From NCBI RefSeq assembly GCF_001678905.1, contig NZ_CP012117.1, positions 1,054,001 to 1,118,000 on the forward strand: 64,000 nt of DNA, given 5' to 3'. How positions within the stretch are numbered: position 1 is the stretch's first letter; each line of letters opens with the position of its first letter. The notes beneath the pieces were generated by a model. That model worked only from the letters and a program-made list of their open reading frames with translations. It did not search any database and was not told where the DNA came from. The stretch comes from Dermabacter vaginalis. Lineage in GTDB: Bacteria; Actinomycetota; Actinomycetes; Actinomycetales; Dermabacteraceae. Shown here piece by piece: positions 15,561 to 25,995 of this stretch. Both the position numbers and the translations under genes were made by a program.

Positions 15561-17561
15561 GTGTCCCAGCTTTCCATCGTCCTCGACGGCTCGCCCACCA
15601 CGATCGAGCAGGGGACCACGGGCGAAACCCTGTATGAGGGCCGCCGCGAAATCATCGCGCTTCGCATCAACGGTGAACTCAAGGACCTCTACATTGCGCC
15701 TGCCGACGGCGATGAGGTCGAAGGTGTGGATATCGCGAGCGACGATGGCCTCAATATCCTGCGTCACTCATGTGCGCACGTGCTTGCCCAGGCCGTCCAA
15801 CGCCGTGACGAAAACGCCAAGCTCGGCATCGGACCGTTCATCACCGACGGCTTCTACTACGACTTCGATGTTGTCGAGCCCTTCACGCCCGAAGACCTCA
15901 AGGCGATCGAGAAAGACATGCAGCGCATCGTCAAGGAAGGGCAGCGCTTCCAGCGTCGCGATATCGATGATGCCGATGCGCGCGAAGAAGAAAAGAATGA
16001 GCCGTACAAGCTCGAGCTCATCGGCCTGAAGTCAAACGCGGACACCGCAGCCGAAGGCGCAAGCGTCGAAGTGGGCGACGGCGGCCTCACGATGTACGAC
16101 AACGTCAATAAAAAAGGCGAGGTCGTGTGGACCGACCTGTGCCGCGGGCCGCACCTGCCCTCGACGCGCCTCATCGGCAACGGATTCTCTCTCATGCGCT
16201 CTGCTGCGGCCTACTGGCGCGGTAGCGAAAAGAACCCCATGCTCCAGCGCATCTACGGCACGGCATGGGCCACAAAAGACGACCTGAAGGCTTACAAGTT
16301 CCGCCTCGAAGAAGCGCAAAAGCGCGACCACCGAAAGCTCGGTAGCGAACTCGACCTCTTCAGCTTTCCCGATGAAATCGGCTCCGGCCTCGCCGTTTTC
16401 CACCCCAAGGGCGCCATGGTGCGCATGGAGATGGAAAATTACTCACGCCTACGCCACGTTGAGGCCGGATATGACTTCGTGTACACGCCGCACGCGACCA
16501 AAGGGCAGCTTTTCGAGACCTCCGGTCACCTGGACTGGTATCGCGACGGAATGTACCCCCCGATGCACCTCGATGAAGAGCGCGATGCCGAAGGCAACGT
16601 CACCAAGCAGGGCCAGGACTACTACCTCAAGCCCATGAACTGCCCGATGCACAACCTCGTGTTCGCCTCCCGCGGCCGCTCCTACCGCGAGCTTCCGCTG
16701 CGTCTATTCGAGTTCGGCACCGTGTACCGCAACGAAAAGAGCGGCGTGATCCACGGGCTCACGCGCGCACGCGGCTTTACCCAGGACGACGCGCACATTT
16801 ATTCCACGCGCGAGCAGATGCGCGACGAACTCACGACCCTGCTCACCTTCGTGCTCGACCTTCTGAAAGATTACGGGCTCGACGACTTCTACCTTGAACT
16901 CTCGACCAAGAACCCCGAGAAGTTCGTGGGCAGCGACGATGTGTGGGAAGAAGCGACCCGCACACTCGAAGAGGTAGCGACCGCCTCGGGCCTCGACCTT
17001 GTTCCCGATCCGGGCGGCGCAGCCTTCTACGGTCCGAAGATTTCCGTGCAGGCGAAGGATGCGATCGGGCGCACGTGGCAAATGTCGACCATCCAGCTTG
17101 ACTTCAACCTCCCGGAACGCTTTGACCTCGAGTACACGGCTCCTGATGGTTCGCGTCAGCGCCCCGTGATGATTCACCGTGCACTCTTCGGGTCGATCGA
17201 GCGTTTCTTCGGCGTGCTCACCGAACACTACGCGGGTGCGTTTCCGGTGTGGCTTGCGCCCGTGCAGGTCGTTGGCATTCCGGTCGCTGGCGAATTCGTG
17301 CCGTACCTCGACGAGGTCGCCCAAAAGCTCCGTGCGCACGGAGTTCGTGTGGAGGTCGACTCCTCAGACGACCGCATGCAAAAGAAAATCCGCAACCATA
17401 CGAAGGAAAAGGTGCCGTACATGCTCATTGCGGGCGGTGAGGATCGCGACGCCGGCGCCGTGAGCTTCCGTATGCGCGACGGTAGCCAGGACAACGGTAT
17501 TCCCGTTGATGACGCTGTCGAGCGGATCCTCGAGGCGATTCGCACAAAGGCTCAGGTGTGA
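15561..17561 (+). CDS. thrS: Threonyl-tRNA synthetase
   Basis: This 666-residue class II synthetase charges tRNA-Thr. Domains are TGS (about 1-60), the editing/second additional domain with [10 protein letters not shown] (about 70-220), the catalytic core with MNCPMHN (zinc cysteine) and [11 protein letters not shown] motif 2, and the C-terminal anticodon-binding domain. The GTG start has AAAGGAG 6 bases upstream. The gene is followed by a HIT gene whose start overlaps its stop. Confidence 0.97.
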   Translation: MSQLSIVLDGSPTTIEQGTTGETLYEGRREIIALRINGELKDLYIAPADGDEVEGVDIASDDGLNILRHSCAHVLAQAVQRRDENAKLGIGPFITDGFYYDFDVVEPFTPEDLKAIEKDMQRIVKEGQRFQRRDIDDADAREEEKNEPYKLELIGLKSNADTAAEGASVEVGDGGLTMYDNVNKKGEVVWTDLCRGPHLPSTRLIGNGFSLMRSAAAYWRGSEKNPMLQRIYGTAWATKDDLKAYKFRLEEAQKRDHRKLGSELDLFSFPDEIGSGLAVFHPKGAMVRMEMENYSRLRHVEAGYDFVYTPHATKGQLFETSGHLDWYRDGMYPPMHLDEERDAEGNVTKQGQDYYLKPMNCPMHNLVFASRGRSYRELPLRLFEFGTVYRNEKSGVIHGLTRARGFTQDDAHIYSTREQMRDELTTLLTFVLDLLKDYGLDDFYLELSTKNPEKFVGSDDVWEEATRTLEEVATASGLDLVPDPGGAAFYGPKISVQAKDAIGRTWQMSTIQLDFNLPERFDLEYTAPDGSRQRPVMIHRALFGSIERFFGVLTEHYAGAFPVWLAPVQVVGIPVAGEFVPYLDEVAQKLRAHGVRVEVDSSDDRMQKKIRNHTKEKVPYMLIAGGEDRDAGAVSFRMRDGSQDNGIPVDDAVERILEAIRTKAQV

Positions 17562-18169
17562 ACCCGATGAACACAGAGCACGAGGACGGAGTCGGGCAGG
17601 CCTTCGAGAGCGCGCACGCGTTCGCCGGCACCCCCGACTACCTCCAGCGCCTGTGGACACCGCACCGCGTGGCGTACATTCAGGGGGAGGGCAAACCCTC
17701 GAGCGCGGAGGCTACCGACGAATGCCCGTTTTGCACGGGGCCGGACAAGAGCGATGAGGACGCACTCATCGTTCACCGAGGCGACTTCGCGTTTGTGATC
17801 CTCAACCTGTTCCCCTACAACTCGGGGCATCTGCTCGTGTGCCCGTATCGTCACGTGAGCGACTACACCGAATTGACGCGGGAAGAATACACGGAGATTG
17901 CGGAACTGACGCGCACCGCCATGAGCGTGGTGCGAGCGGTCTCGAAGCCCGCGGGTTTCAACCTTGGAATGAATCAGGGCGAGGCTGCCGGTGCCGGCAT
18001 CGCCGCGCATCTGCACCAGCACGTGGTGCCTCGCTGGCTCGGTGACGCGAACTTCCTCCCGATCGTGGGGCGCACGAAGGCTTTGCCCTTCTTGCTCTCG
18101 CAGACTCGCGAGATGTTTGCCGCCGCGTGGCCCGCAGCGGGGGAGAAAGGCACGAAGGAGCGCACGTGA
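17558..18169 (+). CDS. HIT-family nucleotide hydrolase/phosphorylase
   Basis: This 203-residue protein has the histidine triad [10 protein letters not shown] at about residues 148-157 and a CPFC motif near residue 57. This arrangement matches the actinobacterial Ap4A phosphorylase-type HIT proteins. It should cleave dinucleoside polyphosphates or related AMP conjugates. The GTG at 17558 overlaps the thrS stop; an ATG 9 bases later is an alternative start. The thrS-HIT-PrsW order suggests one transcript. Confidence 0.85.
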   Translation: MNPMNTEHEDGVGQAFESAHAFAGTPDYLQRLWTPHRVAYIQGEGKPSSAEATDECPFCTGPDKSDEDALIVHRGDFAFVILNLFPYNSGHLLVCPYRHVSDYTELTREEYTEIAELTRTAMSVVRAVSKPAGFNLGMNQGEAAGAGIAAHLHQHVVPRWLGDANFLPIVGRTKALPFLLSQTREMFAAAWPAAGEKGTKERT

Positions 18170-19446
18170 GCACTACTGGAAAGGCGCTCGGGTACGGGTA
18201 CGACGTGGAGCGTGAAATCCCCGCGGATCTTGCACATGTCATGCCGTCGTTTGCCGAGCGAGAGCAGCAAAAAAAGAAGCGCGGAAAGTTCGCCACGTGG
18301 GTCATCTTTACCCTTGCCTTCGCTGTTCTCGCGTTTGCCGCAGCAGCTCTTTTCCTGCTAGTGATTGTGCCGCTTGGGATCGGCACAAGCCTCGTCTCGC
18401 TCACGGCTGCGCTTGTGCCTTTTAGCATCGTGCTTTTCGCCGTGTGGTGGCTTGACCGAACGACCCCTCAACCGCGCTTCACGATGGCCTACGCCTTTCT
18501 ATGGGGGGCGATCGGCTCGATCTCGCTCACCTACATCTTCGGCACCGCCGTGGTGATCATCATCGCGCTCCAAACCCAGGATGCCACTGCTCAGGAGTTT
18601 CTCTCGGTGGCATTCCAGGCGCCGGTTGTGGAGGAAACAACGAAGGCGTTTGGTCTCGTATTGCTGCTCCTCTTCGGCAGGCGGTACATCTCGGGAACGA
18701 TCGATGGCGTGATCTACGCGGTACTGATCGCGGCCGGCTTCGCTTTCACTGAGAACATCACCTATTTTGCGCGGTCTTTCGCCGAGGCTCAGGTGATGGG
18801 GAACTCGACTGTATTCTGGCAAACATTTTTTATGCGCGGCCTGCTTTCGCCGTTCGCACATGCCTCCTTTACCTCGCTCGTAGGTTTGGGCATTGGCATT
18901 GCGGCACAGAGGCGCAGCCTTCCGCTCTACTTCTTCTTGGGAGCAGGCGGTCTCGGTCTTGGCATGGGGCTTCACGCCCTGTGGAATGGCGGCTCGATGC
19001 TCCTCGCGCTCAATGGCGTGACGAGCCTCAAAGAGTTGCTCTTTTGGTACGCCGTGATTGAAGTGCCAATTTTCCTCACGTTTGTTCTGGTCATGGTCTT
19101 CCTTCGGTGGCGTGAGAAACGTATGCTTCGAAGGCGGCTTTCGGAATACGGGCGCGCGGGATGGTTCACTCCGAGTGAGGTCGATATGCTCGTGAGCCTG
19201 CGCGGGCGGCGACGTGCGAAGGCGTGGGCCTCTAGTTTTGGCGCTGTAGCGACGTGGACCATGGCGGAGTTCCAGAGCCTTGCGCTTCGGCTCGCAGCCC
19301 AGAGGCAGGCGGCAGTTGCGGGACACACGTCCTCGAGAATCAAGGAATCCGAGGCACTGTTGCTTTCGCAACTCACCGAAACGCGCCGTGTGATAGCTGC
19401 ACTGACGACTCCCGTCGTACCGGCGCGTACAATGATTCAGCGATAA
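18166..19446 (+). CDS. PrsW-family intramembrane metalloprotease
   Basis: A 426-residue protein with several membrane segments from about residue 45 to 320 and a basic cytosolic tail. The PrsW/CAAX-protease-like signature is present: EETTKAFG (EExxK), then HASFTS and GMGLHALWNG further on, providing the glutamates and histidines of the intramembrane site. PrsW relatives cleave membrane substrates such as anti-sigma factors; no sigma factor gene is nearby. GTG at 18166 is chosen because AAGGAG lies 6 bases upstream and it overlaps the HIT stop (GTGA). Confidence 0.82.
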   Translation: MSTTGKALGYGYDVEREIPADLAHVMPSFAEREQQKKKRGKFATWVIFTLAFAVLAFAAAALFLLVIVPLGIGTSLVSLTAALVPFSIVLFAVWWLDRTTPQPRFTMAYAFLWGAIGSISLTYIFGTAVVIIIALQTQDATAQEFLSVAFQAPVVEETTKAFGLVLLLLFGRRYISGTIDGVIYAVLIAAGFAFTENITYFARSFAEAQVMGNSTVFWQTFFMRGLLSPFAHASFTSLVGLGIGIAAQRRSLPLYFFLGAGGLGLGMGLHALWNGGSMLLALNGVTSLKELLFWYAVIEVPIFLTFVLVMVFLRWREKRMLRRRLSEYGRAGWFTPSEVDMLVSLRGRRRAKAWASSFGAVATWTMAEFQSLALRLAAQRQAAVAGHTSSRIKESEALLLSQLTETRRVIAALTTPVVPARTMIQR

Positions 19447-19469
19447 TTGACGACGAATGAGGGAAACCG

Positions 19470-20225
19470 ATGTCAGGTCACTCTAAATGGGCAACGACGA
19501 AGCACAAGAAAGCGGCGATTGACGCCAAGCGTTCCAAGCTCTTCGCGAAGCTCATCAAGAACATTGAAGTTGCGGCGCGCATTGGCGGCCCCGACCCCGC
19601 CGGTAACCCGACGCTTTACGACGCCATCCAGAAGGCAAAGAAGAGCTCCGTTCCGAACGACAACATCGATCGAGCGGTCAAGCGCGGCGGCGGCCTCGAC
19701 GGCGCGGGCGTGAACTACGAAACCCTCATGTACGAGGGTTATGCACCCGGCGGCGTTGCGCTCCTCGTTGAATGTCTCACCGACAATAAGAACCGCGCCG
19801 TGTCCGAGGTGCGCGTGGCGTTCACCCGCAACGGCGGCAACATGGCTGACTCCGGCTCGGTGTCTTACCTTTTCCACCGCAAGGGCGTTGTGACCGTGGC
19901 GAAGGCCGGTCACACCGAAGACGAGCTTCTCGAGATCGTGCTCGATGCGGGCGCGGAGGAAATCAATGACGAGGGCGAGGTTTTCGAGATTATTTCGGAG
20001 GCCACCGACTTCGTGAACGTCCGTAAGGCACTCCAGGAGGCCGGGGTCGACTACGAGAGTGCGGAAGCGTCGTTCGTGCCGACTATGCGTACGGCTGTTG
20101 ATCTCGAGGGTGCCCACAAAGTGCTTCGTCTCATCGATGCACTCGAGGATAGCGACGACGTGCAGAACGTGTACTCGAACCTCGACATTCCCGAGGACGT
20201 GGCCGCACAGCTCGCGGCTGAATAG
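19470..20225 (+). CDS. yebC: YebC/PmpR-family protein
   Basis: This 251-residue protein begins [20 protein letters not shown], the invariant YebC N-terminus, and contains [10 protein letters not shown]. YebC proteins were described as transcriptional regulators and more recently as ribosome-associated factors that help at difficult peptide sequences. It lies directly before ruvC, its usual place in actinobacteria. GAGGGAAACC precedes the ATG. Confidence 0.95.
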   Translation: MSGHSKWATTKHKKAAIDAKRSKLFAKLIKNIEVAARIGGPDPAGNPTLYDAIQKAKKSSVPNDNIDRAVKRGGGLDGAGVNYETLMYEGYAPGGVALLVECLTDNKNRAVSEVRVAFTRNGGNMADSGSVSYLFHRKGVVTVAKAGHTEDELLEIVLDAGAEEINDEGEVFEIISEATDFVNVRKALQEAGVDYESAEASFVPTMRTAVDLEGAHKVLRLIDALEDSDDVQNVYSNLDIPEDVAAQLAAE

Positions 20226-20245
20226 TTCCTCCGTCGGGGGCTTTG

Positions 20246-20830
20246 ATGCGAGTCCTGGGTATTGATCCCGGTCTCACCCGGTGCGGGTTCGGGGTTGTCG
20301 ATGGCGGCCCCGCCCGCTCCGTGCGCCTCGAGGGCGTGGGGGTCATTACCTCGAACAAGGGCCAGGGGGTGGATTTACGTCTCCTCGAGATTTACCGCGG
20401 GCTTACACACGTGATCGAGCAGTATGCCCCCGACATGGTGGCGATCGAGCGCGTGTTTTCGCAGAATAACGTCTCGACGGTCATGGGGACGGCGCAGGTG
20501 TCGGGCCTCGCGATCGTGCTTGCCGCCGAGCGGGGGATTCCGGTCGAGATGCACACCCCCTCAGAAGTCAAGCGCGCGATCACGGGCAACGGACGCGCGG
20601 ATAAGGCGCAAATCCAGAACATGGTGCACAAAATTCTGAGGCTTGACGCGCCACCGAAACCGGCCGATGCCGCGGATGCGGTGGCGATCGCCATTACGCA
20701 ACTGTGGCGCGGTTCTGGCCCGGTCAAGTTAGGGTCCGACGGTGCCCGGCGCACGAGTGCCCAAGCTCAGTGGGCTGAAGCCGAGCGGAAGGCTCGACGC
20801 GCCCAGGAGAAGTCGACCTCCCGTCTGTAG
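20246..20830 (+). CDS. ruvC: Holliday junction endonuclease RuvC
   Basis: This 194-residue resolvase has the acidic site: the Asp in LGIDPGLTRCGFG, Glu in AIERVF and Asp residues in KPADAADAVA. It cuts Holliday junctions as part of the RuvABC resolvasome. I prefer the ATG at 20246 over the adjacent in-frame TTG at 20243. It is the first gene of ruvCAB. Confidence 0.95.
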   Translation: MRVLGIDPGLTRCGFGVVDGGPARSVRLEGVGVITSNKGQGVDLRLLEIYRGLTHVIEQYAPDMVAIERVFSQNNVSTVMGTAQVSGLAIVLAAERGIPVEMHTPSEVKRAITGNGRADKAQIQNMVHKILRLDAPPKPADAADAVAIAITQLWRGSGPVKLGSDGARRTSAQAQWAEAERKARRAQEKSTSRL

Positions 20831-20844
20831 TCGTACGCGTGTTC

Positions 20845-20850
20845 TAAAAT
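20845..20850 (+). promoter_or_regulatory. -10 box of a leaderless internal promoter for ruvA
   Basis: TAAAAT is followed by exactly 7 bases and then GTG at 20858, the start expected from RuvA alignment. No Shine-Dalgarno sequence separates them. This suggests that ruvAB has its own leaderless transcript in addition to readthrough from ruvC. Confidence 0.5.
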
Positions 20851-20857
20851 CGTGGGC

Positions 20858-21514
20858 GTGATTGCTTCCCTTCGCGGCGCCGTGAGCGCCATCGCTCTCG
20901 ATTCGTTCGTGCTTGATGTTGGCGGTGTTGGCTACTTGGTGAACACCTCGCCTCAAACTCTTTCCGCCGTCCGCACGGGGCAAGAGGTTCTCGTGCACAC
21001 AGAGCTTGTGGTGCGCGAGGATTCGATGACCCTCTACGGTTTCCTCACGAAGGATGAAACCGACCTCTTTCGCACGATTCAATCCGTCTCGGGGATCGGG
21101 CCGCGCATCGCCATTGCCGTGCTCGCGGTCATGGATCCCTCTCGATTTGCGCGTGCGGTGCTCGATGAGGATGTGAAGACCCTCACGTCGGTCCCGGGCA
21201 TTGGCAAGAAGGGCGCGCAGCGCATGGTGCTCGAACTGAAAGATAAGGTCGCACCTTTCGCCTCGAGTCCCAAAGAGAGCGGGGAGCCTGCACCTTTGGA
21301 AGCAGATCCCGCGCAAGAATCGGTTTCTGAGACACGTGCGGCAAAGGACGTCGTGCAGGGGCTCCAAGGCCTTGGTTGGCCCGAGAAAGGCGCGCGTGAA
21401 GCTGTCGAAGCGGTGCTTGCGGGCTACGAGGAGAAAGAGAAGGGCTCGAGTGCGAACCTCGATTCGGGCGTGCTGTTGCGCCTCGCCCTGCGTCATCTAG
21501 GTGGCCGTGCATGA
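20858..21514 (+). CDS. ruvA: Holliday junction helicase subunit RuvA
   Basis: This 218-residue protein has an OB-fold N-terminus beginning IASLRGAV, two helix-hairpin-helix motifs (SGIGPRIA and [10 protein letters not shown] at about 75-120), and a C-terminal UBA-like domain that contacts RuvB. It binds and flattens Holliday junctions. The GTG at 20858 gives the canonical start; a GTG 6 bases earlier would add two residues. The stop overlaps ruvB (ATGA). Confidence 0.95.
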   Translation: MIASLRGAVSAIALDSFVLDVGGVGYLVNTSPQTLSAVRTGQEVLVHTELVVREDSMTLYGFLTKDETDLFRTIQSVSGIGPRIAIAVLAVMDPSRFARAVLDEDVKTLTSVPGIGKKGAQRMVLELKDKVAPFASSPKESGEPAPLEADPAQESVSETRAAKDVVQGLQGLGWPEKGAREAVEAVLAGYEEKEKGSSANLDSGVLLRLALRHLGGRA

Positions 21515-22620
21515 TCGAACATTCACATGTGAGCGGCGAGAGCGAAGAGTCCAACGAGACCCTCCAGCGGATTATCGGTGCCGAGGCCGGTGCGCTCGAC
21601 CGCGCCGCCGAGGGCGCACTGAGGCCGAGAGAACTCGCGGACTTCGTGGGCCAAAAGAAGGTGCGTGAGCAGCTCTCGCTCGTTCTCGACGCCGCTTCGA
21701 TGCGCGGAACGCCGCCCGAGCACATGCTCCTTTCGGGGCCTCCTGGGCTCGGTAAAACGACTCTCGCGATGATCATTGCCCACGAGCTTGGTTCCCCGCT
21801 CAAGATCACCTCCGGTCCGGCAGTGCAGCACGCGGGTGACCTCGCCGCCATTTTGTCGTCCCTTGAGGAAGGGGAGGTGCTCTTCATCGACGAGATTCAC
21901 CGCCTCGCCCGCCCTGCCGAAGAGATGCTTTACATGGCGATGGAAGATTTCCGCGTTGATGTCGTGGTGGGGAAAGGCGTTGGTGCCACGGCTATTCCAC
22001 TCGAATTGCCGCCGTTCACCGCTGTCGGGGCAACGACGCGTGCTGGCATGTTGCCCTCGCCTCTTCGCGATCGTTTCGGTTTCACGGGGCACCTTGACTA
22101 CTACACTGCCGAGGAACTGTCTCGTGTGATCGCACGCAGTGCTGCGCGCTTGGAGATCGAGATTGAGGCGAAGAGCGCCTACGAAATTGCTTCTCGTTCG
22201 CGAGGCACGCCTCGTATCGCCAATCGGCTCTTGAGACGTGTGCGTGACTATGCCCAAGTCCGTGGCGGCGGCGCGATCACGATGGAGTCCACTCTCGAGG
22301 CGCTCACGGTGTACGAAGTCGATCCTCGCGGGCTTGATCGACTCGACCGCGCCGTGCTTCATGCGCTTTGTACGAAGTTCGGGGGCGGGCCAGTCGGTCT
22401 CTCGACCCTCGCGATCGCCGTGGGCGAAGAAACAGAAACCGTCGAGACTGTCGTGGAACCGTTCCTCGTGCGCGAGGGACTCCTCGGGCGAACTCCGCGC
22501 GGAAGGATCGCCACGCCGGCCGCGTGGCGGCACCTCGAACTCGACGCTCCGGCTCCTGATTCGGCGCATGACTCTACGCTCTTCGATGTTTCCGGACGTG
22601 AGGACGGTCGCTTTACCTGA
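21511..22620 (+). CDS. ruvB: Holliday junction branch migration ATPase RuvB
   Basis: This 369-residue AAA+ motor has Walker [10 protein letters not shown], Walker B FIDEIHRL, sensor GATTRAGML and the [13 protein letters not shown] sensor 2 region, then a winged-helix C-terminus. It drives branch migration with RuvA. The start overlaps the ruvA stop by 4 bases. Confidence 0.97.
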   Translation: MIEHSHVSGESEESNETLQRIIGAEAGALDRAAEGALRPRELADFVGQKKVREQLSLVLDAASMRGTPPEHMLLSGPPGLGKTTLAMIIAHELGSPLKITSGPAVQHAGDLAAILSSLEEGEVLFIDEIHRLARPAEEMLYMAMEDFRVDVVVGKGVGATAIPLELPPFTAVGATTRAGMLPSPLRDRFGFTGHLDYYTAEELSRVIARSAARLEIEIEAKSAYEIASRSRGTPRIANRLLRRVRDYAQVRGGGAITMESTLEALTVYEVDPRGLDRLDRAVLHALCTKFGGGPVGLSTLAIAVGEETETVETVVEPFLVREGLLGRTPRGRIATPAAWRHLELDAPAPDSAHDSTLFDVSGREDGRFT

Positions 22621-22688
22621 AGGGGAAATTGAGGGCCTTGCGCGGGTAGAGTGGAAGAGATTGTGACCCCCGATGGAAGGCTCGCCTC

Positions 22689-23072
22689 GTGCAAAACCCC
22701 ATGTTTTTGATGATCATCATGCTCGTCGTGATGGCCGTACCGATGTTCCTCATGTCGCGCGGTCAGCGCAAGAGGGTTCAGCAGCATCAGGAGCTCGTCA
22801 AGTCCCTCGGCGTCGGTGATGAAGTGCGCACGCACTCCGGGTTCTACGGCATGATCGTCGAAGAAGAGGGCGACACTGTCATTCTCGAAACCGAGGACGG
22901 CTCGCAGCTCAAGTGGAACCGCAATGCCATCGCTGAGCGCACCGAGAGCTTCGGTGAAAGCGCCAACGAGCAGTCGGCCGCTGGCAGCAACGAAGCGTCG
23001 GTCTCTGACGCCGACCTTCGCAGCGATGCGGAAAAGTCCTCGGACTTCCTCGCGGACGACACCAAAAACTGA
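22689..23072 (+). CDS. yajC: Preprotein translocase subunit YajC
   Basis: This 127-residue protein has one N-terminal membrane helix (about 5-24) followed by RGQRKRVQQHQE and GDEVRTHSGFYG, the YajC core. It associates with SecDF in the translocon. The acidic, serine-rich tail is variable. GTG at 22689 has GGAAGG 8 bases upstream; an ATG at 22701 is possible. It precedes secD. Confidence 0.92.
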   Translation: MQNPMFLMIIMLVVMAVPMFLMSRGQRKRVQQHQELVKSLGVGDEVRTHSGFYGMIVEEEGDTVILETEDGSQLKWNRNAIAERTESFGESANEQSAAGSNEASVSDADLRSDAEKSSDFLADDTKN

Positions 23073-23081
23073 ACCGTAAAG

Positions 23082-23110
23082 GGCGACGCGCGGAAGCTTC
23101 GCGCGTCGCC
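23082..23110 (+). other. Hairpin between yajC and secD
   Basis: GGCGACGCGCG and its complement form an 11-bp stem around a 7-base loop containing AAGCTT. Only TTCGTG follows, so it is a weak terminator at best. It may attenuate readthrough or protect the yajC end while secDF continues. Confidence 0.5.
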
Positions 23111-23134
23111 TTCGTGTGACATAAAGGACCGTTC

Positions 23135-25006
23135 ATGCCAGCACGACGCATAGCGCTTTCGGCGCTCACCGTCCTGATTCTCGTCCTCGGGGGCATCCTC
23201 GGCTTCGGTGTGGCGAACAACGGGTGGAAGGCCGCCCCGAAACTCGCGCTCGACCTCGAAGGCGGAACCCAGGTCATTCTTCAAGCCAAATCTCACAACG
23301 GCGAGACCATCACCTCCGAGCAGATGGAGCAAGCGCGACAGATCATTTCCCAACGCGTCAATGCGATGGGCGTTGCCGAAACGGAGATCACCGTCCAGGG
23401 CGGCACGAATATCGTTGTCAACGTTCCCGGAAAAATCGATGAAGCCACGAGCGAGGCACTTCGACGCACCGCGACGATGAGCTTTAGGCCCGTTCTCCTC
23501 CAGGTCGGGCCCAATGCGGGGGTTTCGGATGCGGGTGGTGCAAGCGACGGCACCTCGGGGGAGGACGCGGCATCCCTCGGGCCCGTTGCCCAGGATGTGG
23601 CGTCGGCATCGGACGGCGGGGGCGAGAAATCGTCTTCTTCGAGCGAGGGCGTGAACACCTACGAAGGTGAGAAGGCCTGGAGCCAAGCTTGGCTGAACAC
23701 CGTAGACCAAGAAGAATTCGCAAAACTCGACTGCACCGACCCGGATACTCTCAACAATCACACGATCTCGGGGCGTGACGACGAGGCAGTCGTCGCGTGC
23801 GGGGCAGGCGGTACCTCGAAGCTCATTCTCGGCCCCGTTGTCGTCTCCGGTGAGGCCATCAAGGATGCGAACGCCGGTGCTGATCACAACCAAGCGGGGC
23901 AGGCTACTGGGTATTACGCGGTCAACCTCTCTTTCAATGACGCCGCAGGCAAGGCCTTCGGGGAAATGAGTTCTGCGCTTTATGGCGGCCAGGGCGCAAC
24001 TCAGCAGTTCGGTATCGTTCTCGACTCGCTCGTGATTTCCGCTCCGCAAGTGCAAGCGGTCACCACAACACAGTCCACGATCACGGGCAACTTCACGGCT
24101 GATCAGGCGAAGGAACTCGCCAGCCAATTGAAATTCGGTGCGCTTCCGCTCGAGTTCACGGTGCAATCCGAGCAGCAGATCTCGGCGACCCTCGGTTCCG
24201 ATCAGCTCACTTCGGGTCTCATTGCGGGCCTCATCGGCCTCATTCTCGTCGTGATCTACGCGGCCTTCCAATACCGTGTGCTTTCGATCGTCACGACTGC
24301 CTCACTCGCCATCATGGGCGTGCTCGCCTACCTGATCATCACGCTTATGTCGAACATGCCGGAGATCGGCTACCGCCTGTCACTTGCGGGCGTTGCCGGC
24401 CTGATCGTGTCGATCGCCTTCACCGCCGACTCGTTCATCGTCTATTTCGAACGCGTACGTGATGAAATCCGCGATGGCCGCGGAATCGTCGCGGCAATCG
24501 ATCACGGTTGGGATCGCGCGAAGCGCACGATTCTCGCTTCCGATGCCGTCAACGTCATTGCCGCGGTCGTGCTTTACCTCGTGAGTGCTGGCGGTGTTCG
24601 AGGCTTCGCCTTCACGCTCGGACTCACGACGATCCTCGACCTTCTCGTGGTTTTCTTGTTCACCCACCCTCTTCTTCAGAGTCTCGGTCGCACGAATTTC
24701 TTCGGCAAGGGGCACCCGGCCTCGGGTCTCGACCCGGCGCTGCTCGGCCGCGACCTTCCCGCGTATGCCGGCCGCGCGCGCTTCCGCAGCCCTGAGGAGC
24801 GCGGGAAGAGCCGCAAGAAGAAAGTGGGCGATCAAAGCTCGGCAAGCGTCGGAACTGAAACGCTCGCCGAGCGAAAGGCGCGGCTTGCTCGTGAAGCTGC
24901 GGAGGATTCGCACACTTCGGACACCTTAGTTGAGCGCTCTGGCTCGCACGCAGCGACGAGCGGGGATTCCTCCGCTCCCACCACGACCCCGAAGGAGGAT
25001 CGCTGA
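23135..25006 (+). CDS. secD: Protein translocase subunit SecD
   Basis: This 623-residue inner-membrane protein has an N-terminal helix, DLEGGTQV (the D-x-GG motif), a large extracytoplasmic P1 domain with a low-complexity Gly/Ser/Asp insert at about 128-175, and six membrane helices. VSIAFTADSFIVYFER is in TM4. It uses proton flow to pull exported proteins out of SecYEG. The C-terminal tail is long and charged. AAAGGA precedes the ATG. Its stop overlaps the secF ATG. Confidence 0.96.
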   Translation: MPARRIALSALTVLILVLGGILGFGVANNGWKAAPKLALDLEGGTQVILQAKSHNGETITSEQMEQARQIISQRVNAMGVAETEITVQGGTNIVVNVPGKIDEATSEALRRTATMSFRPVLLQVGPNAGVSDAGGASDGTSGEDAASLGPVAQDVASASDGGGEKSSSSSEGVNTYEGEKAWSQAWLNTVDQEEFAKLDCTDPDTLNNHTISGRDDEAVVACGAGGTSKLILGPVVVSGEAIKDANAGADHNQAGQATGYYAVNLSFNDAAGKAFGEMSSALYGGQGATQQFGIVLDSLVISAPQVQAVTTTQSTITGNFTADQAKELASQLKFGALPLEFTVQSEQQISATLGSDQLTSGLIAGLIGLILVVIYAAFQYRVLSIVTTASLAIMGVLAYLIITLMSNMPEIGYRLSLAGVAGLIVSIAFTADSFIVYFERVRDEIRDGRGIVAAIDHGWDRAKRTILASDAVNVIAAVVLYLVSAGGVRGFAFTLGLTTILDLLVVFLFTHPLLQSLGRTNFFGKGHPASGLDPALLGRDLPAYAGRARFRSPEERGKSRKKKVGDQSSASVGTETLAERKARLAREAAEDSHTSDTLVERSGSHAATSGDSSAPTTTPKEDR

Positions 25007-25995
25007 TGTCGCGCTTTTCCACGTTCGGCAACGAACTGCATTCCGGTGAGCGTTCGCTTCCCATCGTGACCCGCCGCAAGTGGTGGTACCTCGCCTCCGC
25101 AACCATCCTCGTGATCCTCGCGGTCATCACGGGTGTGCGTGGTGTGAATTGGGGCATTGAATTTACGGGCGGGAGCGAATTCCAGATCTCGCACGTGCAA
25201 AATCCGGACCAGTCGCTCGCGCGTGACGTCGTTCGCGAGCACGTCCCCACGAATGAACCGCGCATCTCCCAGGTGGGCGGCAACATTCTTCGCGTGCAAA
25301 CCGAGGAACTCTCCACCGACGCCACCAAGGCACTCAGCGCTGACCTTGCGAAGGCCTATCGCGTTCCGGCAGAGGACGTCTCGAGTTCGTTCATCGGCCC
25401 AAACTGGGGTGGGGATGTCACCGCCAAGGCCATCCAAGGCATCGTGATCTTCATGCTCCTCGTGACCATCGTGATGGCGCTGTACTTCCGCAACGTGAAG
25501 TCGTCGATTGCGGCAATGGCCGCTCTGACGCACGATCTCCTGTTCACGGTTGTGGCCTACGGTGCGGTCGGCTTCGAGGTCACACCAGCGACCGTGATCG
25601 GTTTCCTCACGGTGCTGGGCTACTCGCTTTACGACACCGTGGTGGTGTTCGACAAGGTGCGTGAGAATACCGAGGGCTTCCTGGAGCGAACGGATGCGAC
25701 TTTTGCATCGCTAGTGAACCGCGCTACCAACCAAACCCTCGTGCGCTCGATCAACACCTCGGTTGTGGCGCTCCTTCCCGTCGGGTCGATCCTCGTGATC
25801 GGCGCATTTATTTTGGGTGCCGGCACTCTCAAGGACATTTCGCTCGCCCTCTTCGTGGGCATCATCGCCGGTACCTATTCCTCCATCTTTCTCGCGCCCA
25901 GTTTCCTAGTGGACTTGCGCAAGGGCGAGAAAGCCATCAAAAACCACACCGCGCGTGTTGAGCGCACACATGAAAAGGACGTTGCCACGGCATGA
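25006..25995 (+). CDS. secF: Protein translocase subunit SecF
   Basis: This 329-residue partner of SecD has an IEFTGGSEF motif after the first helix and GYSLYDTVVVFDKVREN in TM4, followed by a further run of hydrophobic segments. The start shares one base with the secD stop. The apt start overlaps its own stop (ATGA), so secD-secF-apt are coupled. Confidence 0.96.
   Translation: MSRFSTFGNELHSGERSLPIVTRRKWWYLASATILVILAVITGVRGVNWGIEFTGGSEFQISHVQNPDQSLARDVVREHVPTNEPRISQVGGNILRVQTEELSTDATKALSADLAKAYRVPAEDVSSSFIGPNWGGDVTAKAIQGIVIFMLLVTIVMALYFRNVKSSIAAMAALTHDLLFTVVAYGAVGFEVTPATVIGFLTVLGYSLYDTVVVFDKVRENTEGFLERTDATFASLVNRATNQTLVRSINTSVVALLPVGSILVIGAFILGAGTLKDISLALFVGIIAGTYSSIFLAPSFLVDLRKGEKAIKNHTARVERTHEKDVATA

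Noticed and set aside
22844-24271. 475-codon open frame on the minus strand
   Set aside because: It is antisense to yajC-secD, rich in Arg/Glu/His from codon reflection, and carries no recognisable domain.
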